Assembly: GCA_949373265.1 (NCBI GenBank)
Contig: CASICT010000024.1
Span: 1-25,904, forward strand
Reading direction: 5' to 3'
Length of the DNA stretch: 25,904 bases
Source of the DNA: Candidatus Poseidoniaceae archaeon
Lineage (GTDB): Archaea; Thermoplasmatota; Poseidoniia; Poseidoniales; Poseidoniaceae
This document shows, in pieces, positions 8,865 to 15,917 of the stretch. The notes beneath the pieces were generated by a model. The model saw only the letters and a list, made by a program, of their open reading frames with translations. It had not been told where the DNA came from and did not search any database. Position 1 is the stretch's first letter; the number at the start of each line of letters is the position of its first letter. Made by a program: the position numbers and the translations under genes.

Positions 8865-9737
8865 ATGCGCTGGTTCGCCTTCAATGGTGATGCAGATGGT
8901 ATCTGTTCGATGATACAATGGGGCCTTGTGCATGATATTGAAGGAATGAAAGTTACAGGTGTTAAACGGGATATCGAATTACTTGAAAGAGTACATCCTG
9001 TTTCTGGTGACGAAATTATTGTCATGGACATCTCGTTGGCAAGAAATCATGACAGAGCCAGAAAACTTTGTGAAGATGGTTTCAAAATAACATGGTTTGA
9101 CCATCATTTAGCAGGTGAGCCAATTTCAGGAATTGAGACTCATATTGACACTTCATCAAATGTCTGTACTGCAAAAGTTGTTGAATCTTATTTGCAAGTA
9201 GAATCTAATTGGGCTCAAGTGGCGCTTCACGGAGATGGTTTATCACAACACTCCTCTAGGCCGGAGTACAAAGAATTAGGCGAATTACTCAATTACAACG
9301 GATACGGAGCGGACCTTTCAGATTTACATTTCCACCCAGAGGATTTATTGAAGCACTGCCTCGAATCAAATACTCCTGAAAAGTTCATGCAAACACCGGC
9401 TTTCATTAAGTTGAAAAGTGGATTTGCAGAAGATATGTCTCATGTAGAATCGATTGAAATGGTAGATGGAATCTATCTCTTGCCCGATGAAGCATGGGCT
9501 AGAAGAGTAGTGGGCGTTATGGCTCACAGAATCAATAATCAAGCACCAGGCCCTCACGTCATTGCAATCGACAAAGGAGAAACATTGCAAGTATCGATTC
9601 GCGGAAAAAGCGGTATCGGGGAATTATGTGCACTCTTTGGTGGTGGCGGCAGAGCAACTGCTGGTGGCATTGACGCTCTCCCTAAGAGAGAGATACCAGC
9701 CTTGATGAATGAGGTCAACGCCCGAAGGTTTGCTTGA
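8865..9737 (+). CDS. DHH-family phosphoesterase (possible PAP phosphatase)
   Basis: The 290-residue protein has the DHH phosphoesterase layout. Motif I is FNGDADGICS (D9, D11), motif II IVMDISL near residues 53-59, and motif III the family-defining D79-H80-H81 in WFDHHLAG. A C-terminal DHHA1 substrate domain ends in FGGGGRATAGGID near 258-270, the usual GGGHxxAAG loop with Arg in place of His. DHH proteins hydrolyse phosphodiesters or phosphomonoesters with Mn2+, and include RecJ-like nucleases and NrnA-type enzymes acting on oligoribonucleotides and 3'-phosphoadenosine 5'-phosphate (PAP). It is the first gene of an operon with cysD (9 bp downstream, with the cysD ribosome-binding site overlapping its stop) and cysNC. 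That context favours PAP removal, an inference; RecJ-like or oligonucleotide-recycling activity is the main alternative. Confidence 0.85.
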   Translation: MRWFAFNGDADGICSMIQWGLVHDIEGMKVTGVKRDIELLERVHPVSGDEIIVMDISLARNHDRARKLCEDGFKITWFDHHLAGEPISGIETHIDTSSNVCTAKVVESYLQVESNWAQVALHGDGLSQHSSRPEYKELGELLNYNGYGADLSDLHFHPEDLLKHCLESNTPEKFMQTPAFIKLKSGFAEDMSHVESIEMVDGIYLLPDEAWARRVVGVMAHRINNQAPGPHVIAIDKGETLQVSIRGKSGIGELCALFGGGGRATAGGIDALPKREIPALMNEVNARRFA

Positions 9738-9743
9738 GGTGAT
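9736..9743 (+). promoter_or_regulatory. Strong Shine-Dalgarno site for cysD
   Basis: GAGGTGAT overlaps the stop codon of the DHH gene and sits 3 bases before the cysD ATG. It is complementary to the expected archaeal 16S 3' tail (AUCACCUC). It fixes the cysD start at 9747 and suggests translational coupling within the operon. Confidence 0.7.
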
Positions 9744-9746
9744 TGT

Positions 9747-10652
9747 ATGCACGATAGAATGACACATCTTCAACGATTGGAAGCCGAGGCTATCCACATC
9801 ATGAGAGAGGTTGTTGCAGAGGCTGAAAACCCAGTCATGCTCTATTCTGTAGGTAAGGATTCTTCAGTAATGCTACATCTTGCAATGAAGGCTTTCCATC
9901 CAGCTAAACCCCCTTTCCCAATCATGCACATCGATACGATGTGGAAGTTTTCTGAAATGATTGAATTCAGAGAGAAGATGGCTAAAGACCTCGGGCTAGA
10001 TCTGATTGTACACATTAATCCAGAAGGAAAAGAGATGGGGATGAATCCGTTCATTCATGGCTCATCGATGCATACAGACGTGATGAAAACACAGGGGCTA
10101 AAGCAAGCATTGGATGCTCACGGTTTTGATGTTGCATTTGGAGGGGCAAGAAGAGATGAGGAAAAGTCTCGAGCCAAAGAGAGAATATTCTCATTCAGAA
10201 ATGAGAGTCATCATTGGGACCCAAAAAGACAACGCCCCGAACTTTGGAATATTTACAATTCGCGAAAGAATCCAGGAGAGTCCATACGAGTATTCCCACT
10301 TTCGAATTGGACCGAATTAGATATCTGGCAGTATATTCACTTAGAAAAAATCCCAATCGTTCCGCTGTATTTGGCTAAACCAAGACCTGTGATTGAGCGC
10401 GATGGTGTTCTGATATTGGTAGATGATGACCGCATACCGATGAAGGATGGCGAAGAACCAATGATGAAAACAGTAAGGTTCCGAACACTTGGATGCTATC
10501 CCTTAACCGGTGCAGTGGAGTCTGAAGCGGATACATTACCTGAGATTATTCAAGAGATGTTGTTGACAACAACTTCCGAACGTGAAGGCAGAGTTATTGA
10601 TTTTGATAGCACTGCCTCTATGGAGAAGAAGAAGCAAGAGGGGTATTTCTGA
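9747..10652 (+). CDS. cysD: Sulfate adenylyltransferase subunit 2 (CysD)
   Basis: The 301-residue product matches CysD over its full expected length. CysD is the catalytic ATP-pyrophosphatase subunit that adenylates sulfate to APS in the cytoplasm. The PP-loop [13 protein letters not shown] is at about residues 34-46. Other family landmarks are [58 protein letters not shown] and the C-terminal [16 protein letters not shown], ending EKKKQEGYF. Its partner subunit gene follows directly: the TGA stop and the next ATG share one base (TGATG at 10650-10654). This heterodimeric CysDN system is typical of bacteria, whereas many archaea that activate sulfate use the unrelated single-chain Sat, so the operon probably has a bacterial origin. 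No cysH or sulfite reductase gene is seen here. Confidence 0.97.
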   Translation: MHDRMTHLQRLEAEAIHIMREVVAEAENPVMLYSVGKDSSVMLHLAMKAFHPAKPPFPIMHIDTMWKFSEMIEFREKMAKDLGLDLIVHINPEGKEMGMNPFIHGSSMHTDVMKTQGLKQALDAHGFDVAFGGARRDEEKSRAKERIFSFRNESHHWDPKRQRPELWNIYNSRKNPGESIRVFPLSNWTELDIWQYIHLEKIPIVPLYLAKPRPVIERDGVLILVDDDRIPMKDGEEPMMKTVRFRTLGCYPLTGAVESEADTLPEIIQEMLLTTTSEREGRVIDFDSTASMEKKKQEGYF

Positions 10653-12544
10653 TGGCACATGTTAGTGACCTCATCGCAACAGATATCGATTCATATCTTG
10701 CTGCTCACGAGCAGAAAGAACTACTCAGATTCATCACATGTGGTTCTGTCGATGATGGTAAATCTACACTGATTGGGCGTATGCTGTATGAGTCGCACAT
10801 GCTTTTCGATGACCACTTAGCGGCTCTAGAGGCAGATTCAAAGAAAGTTGGAACCCAAGGTGGAGAAATCGATTTCGCTCTACTTGTGGATGGTCTTGCC
10901 GCAGAGAGAGAGCAAGGTATCACAATTGATGTGGCCTACCGATTCTTTTCTACCGACAAAAGAAAATACATTGTCGCCGATACTCCTGGCCATGAAGAAT
11001 ATACTCGAAATATGGCTACAGGTGCTTCGACAGCAGATGTTGCAATTATCTTAATCGATGCAAGTCAAGGTGTTCTGACTCAAACCCGCCGCCACTCGTT
11101 CATTGTTTCCATGGTGGGAGTGAAGAGAATCGTTTTGGCAGTTAACAAACTAGACCTTGTTGATTATTCGCAAGAAGTATTCGATTCCATCTTAGCAGAT
11201 TATCACAATTTTGCTAATGAGGCATTAAACCTTGAAGAAATAACAGCAGTACCTATTTCTGCTCTCAAGGGAGACAATATTGTAGGTCCAAGTGAAAACA
11301 CTCCTTGGTATGACGGACCTTCAATAATGGATTATTTAGAAGGTGTAGAAGTTTCATCAACATCTCAATCTAGGCCGTTTAGAATGCCTGTTCAATGGGT
11401 AAATCGTCCGAATAGAGAGTTTCGAGGTTTTGCTGGATTAATCGGTAGTGGAGTAATTTCTCCCGGGGACAGGATTAGAGTTTTACCAAGTGGAACAGAA
11501 TCTACAATTGAACGAATTGTAACTTCAAACGGAGACTTAGAATTAGCAGGTGCAGGTCGTTCTGTAACCTTAACACTCAGTGATGAGATAGATATCTCAA
11601 GAGGGGATATCATTACTGCTGCAGATAATCCTTGCAGTAGTGCAGACCAATTTCAAACCCGCATTCTTTGGATGGATGATTCAGCTATGATGCCCGGGCG
11701 TCAGTACTTATTCAAATCTAATACGCAAACAACTTCGATGACCCTAGGTCGCTTGAAGCATCGAATCGATGTCAATACCCTAGAGGAATTGCCGGCCAAG
11801 GTTCTTGAAATGAATGACATTGGAATCTGTAATATCTCACTCTCAAATAGAGTTGCATTCGACTCATATGACAATGACCCAACGATGGGTGGATTCATTA
11901 TAATCGATCGGATTACTAACAATACTGTAGGAATGGGATTGATTGATTTCGCTTTACGTCGTGCTGAAAATATCCATTGGCAATCTATGGATGTAACCAA
12001 GGAAAGTCGTGCAGAGCAGAAGAGTCAACAACCTAGATTGGTTTGGTTTACAGGGTTATCTGGTTCTGGTAAATCTTCAATTGCTAACATTCTTGAAAAG
12101 AAATTACAGGCTATGGGAAGGCATACCATTACTCTAGATGGAGACAATGTAAGACATGGCCTGAATCGAGATTTAGGATTTACAAAGGCAGACCGTGTTG
12201 AGAATATACGTCGCGTTGGTGAGGCATCAAAACTGATGGTAGATGCAGGGCTAATTTGTATTACCTCATTCATTTCGCCGTTTGAATCTGAAAGACAGAT
12301 GGTTCGTGATTTGATGGGAGATGGAGAATATATCGAAGTATTCGTAGATACCCCGCTAGAAGTTTGTGAACAAAGAGACGTCAAGGGACTTTATGCAAAA
12401 GCACGTGGCGGGGAATTGCCAAACTTCACAGGAATTTCTAGCCCTTACGAGGCGCCAGTAAATCCAGAGGTCACAATAGATACTACACAAGTGAGTGCAG
12501 CGAAAGCGGCTGACCAAATAATAGATTATTTGAGTCGCTCTTGA
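10652..12544 (+). CDS. cysNC: Bifunctional sulfate adenylyltransferase GTPase subunit / APS kinase (CysN-CysC)
   Basis: The 630-residue fusion has an elongation-factor-like GTPase first (about 1-450). It shows G1 GSVDDGKST (31-39), G3 DTPGHEEYTRNMATGAS (from 109) and G4 NKLD (from 164), then beta-barrel domains. The second part is an APS kinase domain (about 455-630) with P-loop GLSGSGKSS near 468-476 and landmarks LDGDNVRHGLNRDLGF, DRVENIRRVGE, FISPFESER and GLYAKARGG. CysN uses GTP hydrolysis to drive APS synthesis by CysD; CysC phosphorylates APS to PAPS, the donor for sulfotransferases and for PAPS reduction. This NodQ-type fusion means the operon is built to make PAPS, not only APS. All catalytic motifs look intact. 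Its last 19 bases overlap the end of the convergent glycosyltransferase gene. Confidence 0.97.
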   Translation: MAHVSDLIATDIDSYLAAHEQKELLRFITCGSVDDGKSTLIGRMLYESHMLFDDHLAALEADSKKVGTQGGEIDFALLVDGLAAEREQGITIDVAYRFFSTDKRKYIVADTPGHEEYTRNMATGASTADVAIILIDASQGVLTQTRRHSFIVSMVGVKRIVLAVNKLDLVDYSQEVFDSILADYHNFANEALNLEEITAVPISALKGDNIVGPSENTPWYDGPSIMDYLEGVEVSSTSQSRPFRMPVQWVNRPNREFRGFAGLIGSGVISPGDRIRVLPSGTESTIERIVTSNGDLELAGAGRSVTLTLSDEIDISRGDIITAADNPCSSADQFQTRILWMDDSAMMPGRQYLFKSNTQTTSMTLGRLKHRIDVNTLEELPAKVLEMNDIGICNISLSNRVAFDSYDNDPTMGGFIIIDRITNNTVGMGLIDFALRRAENIHWQSMDVTKESRAEQKSQQPRLVWFTGLSGSGKSSIANILEKKLQAMGRHTITLDGDNVRHGLNRDLGFTKADRVENIRRVGEASKLMVDAGLICITSFISPFESERQMVRDLMGDGEYIEVFVDTPLEVCEQRDVKGLYAKARGGELPNFTGISSPYEAPVNPEVTIDTTQVSAAKAADQIIDYLSRS

Positions 12545-13557
12545 ATTCTTTTAGCAACTTCGTCCCATTGAAGTGAGTCTCTTAACTCGACCATAGATTT
12601 GCGAGATGAATCTAAATCTTCTTGATTCAGCATCGAGATACTGGCTACAATCTCATCAACAGACCTTCCACGCAATCTAATCGCTCCTTCAACATCATCA
12701 AAAATTGAAATCGGAGTAACCGCTAATGGTACACCTGCTGCAACACCCATCCTCACAGCTCCGGATGCAGACTCCTTTGTATTTTGATAGGGGAATACTA
12801 GTAGTTCACATTTAGCGAGTGTAGCGATAGCAACATCATCATCTAAAAAATCAGTAATGAGTCTTACTTTACCACTTAGTCCCTTACTTTCAATAAGTGA
12901 ATTAGCCTTTTTTTCCATGTTTTTACTACCGTCTCTAGTGGCGCACAACATGATTAGTTCATCCCAACCAGGAAGTCTTTCAAAGGCTTCGATAAGTTCT
13001 AACTGGCCTTTGTGAGGTAATAGAAATCCAAATGTTCCCATCACTCTACCTTCTATTGGTAGAGATTTAGCCAAATCGGATGGAGGTGGATAGATACCAT
13101 GAGGGATCATGATTACATTATCTTGTATTCCCTGTAATTTGAGATTCTCTACATCGGCTTTGGAATGGACCATTACAGTAGAACAAGATTTCAGTCCATC
13201 AACTGCTTTTTCTATTCTCTTACTAGGAAATATTAGTGAACGGTCACGGGTATTATGCATAGTAATCAATACCTTAACATCCATCTGTGCAAGTCTTAGC
13301 AATAATTCATTCAGATAAGAGAATCTTAGTAGCCCTGGTTGATGTTGAATTACAATTGTGTCGAGACCCTTAACCGCAATTTGGGCAATAATGCCTTCAA
13401 ATGAATTTGAATCTCTTATCCAGCAAGGAATAGCCCCCTCAACATCACCCTCACCTAATTGACATAATACTACAACGTCATCCATCTGCTCGACTAAGAA
13501 CTTCGAATAAGTTGCAATTCCGCACCTGATTCCCCAGGTACTAATCCAACCAATCAT
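12526..13557 (-). CDS. Glycosyltransferase, GT4-like (GT-B fold)
   Basis: The product (343 residues from ATG 13557; 346 from an overlapping GTG at 13566) resembles GT-B glycosyltransferases. An N-terminal glycine-rich opening (GWISTWGIRCGIATYSKFL) would sit at the sugar acceptor side. IPHGIYPPP leads into the second domain, whose GTFGFLLPHKGQLELIEAF holds the usual hydrophobic strand and Lys. A C-terminal nucleotide-sugar region KESASGAVRMGVAAGVPL carries the conserved Glu. It would transfer a sugar from a nucleotide or lipid donor at the cytoplasmic face of the membrane; the donor and acceptor cannot be read. GGAG eight bases before ATG 13557 supports that start. It is the third gene of the TBP-led operon, sharing a GTGA stop/start zone with the sulfotransferase-like gene. 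Its 3' end overlaps cysNC by 19 bases in antisense. Confidence 0.88.
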   Translation of the reverse strand: MIGWISTWGIRCGIATYSKFLVEQMDDVVVLCQLGEGDVEGAIPCWIRDSNSFEGIIAQIAVKGLDTIVIQHQPGLLRFSYLNELLLRLAQMDVKVLITMHNTRDRSLIFPSKRIEKAVDGLKSCSTVMVHSKADVENLKLQGIQDNVIMIPHGIYPPPSDLAKSLPIEGRVMGTFGFLLPHKGQLELIEAFERLPGWDELIMLCATRDGSKNMEKKANSLIESKGLSGKVRLITDFLDDDVAIATLAKCELLVFPYQNTKESASGAVRMGVAAGVPLAVTPISIFDDVEGAIRLRGRSVDEIVASISMLNQEDLDSSRKSMVELRDSLQWDEVAKRIQERLK

Positions 13558-13562
13558 TTCAC

Positions 13563-14135
13563 TCACTCCTTAAAGTCAAAATCGGCATATATGTCCAAAA
13601 TCGCCTTGACATCTTTCGAACGTGGTGAATACTTTTTCTTTCTCTCTCGCAGTGAGAATTCTTCCATGTCTACTTTAACTCCAATCGACTCAAATGCATC
13701 TAAGGCCTCTTGGTTCGTGTATGGATATCGTAAGAAGGCAACTTTGTCAATCCCATTCAGTTTAGCATTACGGAAACTTTCGAGAAACATAGAAAATCCT
13801 ACAGGGTCATTTGGAAATGATTGTAAGAATCTCGTAAGAGGAATCTCTGGTGAGTTAGTGCCGAGGCACATCTTCGCTGCATTTGCTGTCAAGAATTTTC
13901 TGCGGTCCATCGAGCGAATCGCATCAAGGTAATCACCATGGATTACTAGAATCGGTTTACCTATGCTTTTTCCTAAATGTTGTTTATGACAAATTAAGCC
14001 ATAATTATCGGGACGTGTCCTAATCCCTTGGGATTGCATGTGGTCACAAAGTGCATTAGAGGCTACGCCTCCATGTGAAACTACCCAGACGTCGATGCTT
14101 TCTGCATCGACATCACTAGGGCCCAATGGCTGCAT
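13563..14135 (-). CDS. Small sulfotransferase-like protein (tentative)
   Basis: This is a soluble protein of 190-193 residues. Start choices are GTG 14144, which overlaps the TBP stop, or ATG 14135 preceded by GTGAT four bases upstream. Near the N-terminus is VWVVSHGGVASNALCDHM, a strand-loop-helix that could be a variant of the 5'-phosphosulfate loop of sulfotransferases. About 45 residues later, PILVIHGDYLDAIRSMDRR resembles the strand-loop-helix with Arg/Ser that binds the 3'-phosphate of PAPS. The C-terminus has RERKKKYSPRSKDV and an acidic end. The usual PRSGTT signature is absent and the protein is short for the family, so this is motif resemblance only. Position supports it: it lies between TBP and a glycosyltransferase, facing a PAPS-making operon. 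It could instead be an unrelated P-loop or nucleotide-sugar-associated protein. Confidence 0.5.
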   Translation of the reverse strand: MQPLGPSDVDAESIDVWVVSHGGVASNALCDHMQSQGIRTRPDNYGLICHKQHLGKSIGKPILVIHGDYLDAIRSMDRRKFLTANAAKMCLGTNSPEIPLTRFLQSFPNDPVGFSMFLESFRNAKLNGIDKVAFLRYPYTNQEALDAFESIGVKVDMEEFSLRERKKKYSPRSKDVKAILDIYADFDFKE

Positions 14136-14140
14136 TGATA

Positions 14141-14770
14141 TCACAGCAGGTCTGCTAGCTCATCTTGGATAATCTGTACAGCTTCAAGGATTTCGTCCTT
14201 GTGACGTGCACCGGTGATTACCATCTTTCCAGAACCGAAGATCAGACAGACTACCTTAGGATAGTCAAGTCGGTAAATTAGTCCAGGGAATTGTTCTGGC
14301 TCGTATTCGACCTTGTCGAAAGGTAGGTGGAAAGTTAGATTGTTTAGATTCAACTTACGAGGAAGTCCAGCAAGTGGGTCTCCTTCTTTCATTTCTTGAG
14401 TATCCATTCTCTGGAGACCTTCGTAATCTTCTGGGTAGTGCAGAGCGTAGGTTGCAACCATGTTCTGTACTTCGATTTCAACGTCCTTAAGGTCCCAGGT
14501 TGTGATTCCAGCAGAGCGTAGGTCATTGATCATACGCTCAATTCCAGTGTGAATGTTATCCTCATTCTTTCCGCCAGTACAAACAGCACGTCCGGAACGG
14601 AACATAAGAATCGCAAGTTTTGGTTCTGCTACACGGTATACAACACCAGGGAATTGTTCTGGTTCATATTCACAATTCAGTTGAATTGCGATATCAGGAA
14701 GATCAAGTTCTTCCGCTACTCGGGTGCTGGCAACGACATTTACTACAGTCAAACGGTCCTCATCGTTCAT
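14141..14770 (-). CDS. tbp: TATA-box-binding protein (archaeal TBP)
   Basis: The 209-residue protein consists of two imperfect direct repeats of the TBP saddle. The first has NVVASTRVAEELDLPDIA, YEPEQFPGVVYRV and LMFRSGRAVCTGGKNED; the second has LNNLTFHLPFDKVEYEPEQF, FPGLIYRLDYPKVVCLIFG and SGKMVITGARHKDE. An acidic linker (HYPEDYEGLQRMDTQ) of unusual length separates them. TBP nucleates archaeal transcription by binding the TATA box with TFB. The gene has a textbook TATA box 23-30 bases before the ATG and heads an operon whose next gene starts within its stop codon. A general transcription factor driving a sugar- and sulfate-related pair is an odd arrangement. Archaeal identity of this part of the window rests largely on this gene. 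Confidence 0.97.
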   Translation of the reverse strand: MNDEDRLTVVNVVASTRVAEELDLPDIAIQLNCEYEPEQFPGVVYRVAEPKLAILMFRSGRAVCTGGKNEDNIHTGIERMINDLRSAGITTWDLKDVEIEVQNMVATYALHYPEDYEGLQRMDTQEMKEGDPLAGLPRKLNLNNLTFHLPFDKVEYEPEQFPGLIYRLDYPKVVCLIFGSGKMVITGARHKDEILEAVQIIQDELADLL

Positions 14771-14792
14771 GTTTGGGGCGATTATAAACCCC

Positions 14793-14800
14793 TATATAAA
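14793..14800 (-). promoter_or_regulatory. TATA box of the tbp operon (leaderless promoter)
   Basis: On the minus strand TTTATATA lies 22 bases before the ATG of tbp, centred about 26 bases upstream. That is the spacing expected if transcription starts at or next to the start codon. No Shine-Dalgarno sequence precedes the ATG, which agrees with a leaderless mRNA. The promoter sits in a 38 bp gap just after the mevalonate kinase stop. Confidence 0.75.
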
Positions 14801-14808
14801 GGAAAGCA

Positions 14809-15906
14809 CTACTCAAAAGGGTTCCAAAGAACTGAATCGTCCTCAATGTCGACCTTCATTCCACTTGCTGCTATCTTGCTGATCAGAGTTCTTCCCCCTG
14901 CTAACTCGATGGCCTCACTTGTCGCTTTCGGGTCGCGAGTTAGTGCAATCATGCATCCACCACCACCAGCGCCAGTCAACTTCACGCCTAGCGAGGAAGG
15001 TGCGGCTGCAGAGATTAGTGCCTCGAGTTCAGGACAAGACACTCCGAGGCTACGAAGGAGTAGGTGGTTTTCGCTCATAGCCCTGCCAACCCCTTCCATA
15101 TTTCCTTCCATCAATGCCGAAATCCCCCTTCTTGAAATTATTCCAATTGTTTCAATTTCACGAATTCTTTCGGGTGTTTCTTCAAGTAAACTGGCAACCT
15201 TAGCGACCTGTTCTGAAGTGGGGGCATGAATCCCAGTATTTCCAATAACAAGCCATACATCATTGATATCTTCTGGTAATTTGACAGAATGGACTTCCCA
15301 CCTAACACCGTTTAAATTTCTAGAATAAAGCCAATTCAAGTTAGACTCGATTTTGTCTGAAAGAACGATACATCCACCATGAGCACAAGTGCTTGAATCA
15401 AGAGGAGATGCAATTCCTCCTTGAGCAGATGCTTCTACTGCATGTGCTAATATTGCACATTCATCAACATCAACAGAGGTAGCTCCAATTTCGATTGAAT
15501 CTCCTTTTTGAGTATCCCAGGGTCCAGTATAGACCGCGTTTGGTCTAGCAGCAGTCCATCCTTCTGCCCAATCGTCATCTTTTATCTGGCGACCTCGTCC
15601 ACATCTTAACGCAGCACTTGCCGCTACAGAAAGAGCAGCAGATGAACCTAAACCACTGGCTGGCGGAATAGTACCAGTTATTTTGATAGAAAGGGGTGGG
15701 CCATCCGGCCATAATCTCTGTTTCAATGCTTCAACATGCGGGTGCCTCTGTGGACTAAATCTCATTCCATCTAGTCGCCAGATATCGTTTGGTTCAAGGG
15801 ATACCGCCATTCTTTGGTCGATGGCTACAGCGACAGCAGGCTGACCGTAAACAACAGCATGTTCTCCAAAGAGAATACACTTGCCGGGAGCGCTTGCCTG
15901 CACCAT
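14809..15906 (-). CDS. mvk: Mevalonate kinase (GHMP family)
   Basis: The 365-residue enzyme phosphorylates mevalonate with ATP in the mevalonate route to archaeal isoprenoid lipids. The N-terminus SAPGKCILFGEHAVVYGQPA is the mevalonate-kinase form of GHMP motif 1. Motif 2 is IPPASGLGSSAALSVA near residues 80-95, carrying the ATP-binding GLGSS. Motif 3 near the C-terminus is KLTGAGGGGCMIAL. A mid-protein segment (STCAHGGCIVL) fits the family's substrate region. Length is somewhat longer than the usual 300-330 residues of archaeal enzymes. It is transcribed divergently from the Fe-S oxidoreductase gene with only 11 bp between start codons, so its promoter must lie inside the neighbour's 5' coding region or be shared. 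No other mevalonate-pathway gene is in view. Confidence 0.95.
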   Translation of the reverse strand: MVQASAPGKCILFGEHAVVYGQPAVAVAIDQRMAVSLEPNDIWRLDGMRFSPQRHPHVEALKQRLWPDGPPLSIKITGTIPPASGLGSSAALSVAASAALRCGRGRQIKDDDWAEGWTAARPNAVYTGPWDTQKGDSIEIGATSVDVDECAILAHAVEASAQGGIASPLDSSTCAHGGCIVLSDKIESNLNWLYSRNLNGVRWEVHSVKLPEDINDVWLVIGNTGIHAPTSEQVAKVASLLEETPERIREIETIGIISRRGISALMEGNMEGVGRAMSENHLLLRSLGVSCPELEALISAAAPSSLGVKLTGAGGGGCMIALTRDPKATSEAIELAGGRTLISKIAASGMKVDIEDDSVLWNPFE

Positions 15907-15917
15907 GTAGTGCGGTT

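Noticed and set aside
14775..14792. GGGG...CCCC symmetry between TATA box and tbp start as an operator
   Set aside because: Only four base pairs of symmetry; too weak to claim a binding site.
15789..15917. 43-codon upstream extension of the Fe-S oxidoreductase
   Set aside because: It overlaps the start of mevalonate kinase, is Arg/Gln-rich and unlike the family; ATG 15918 fits.
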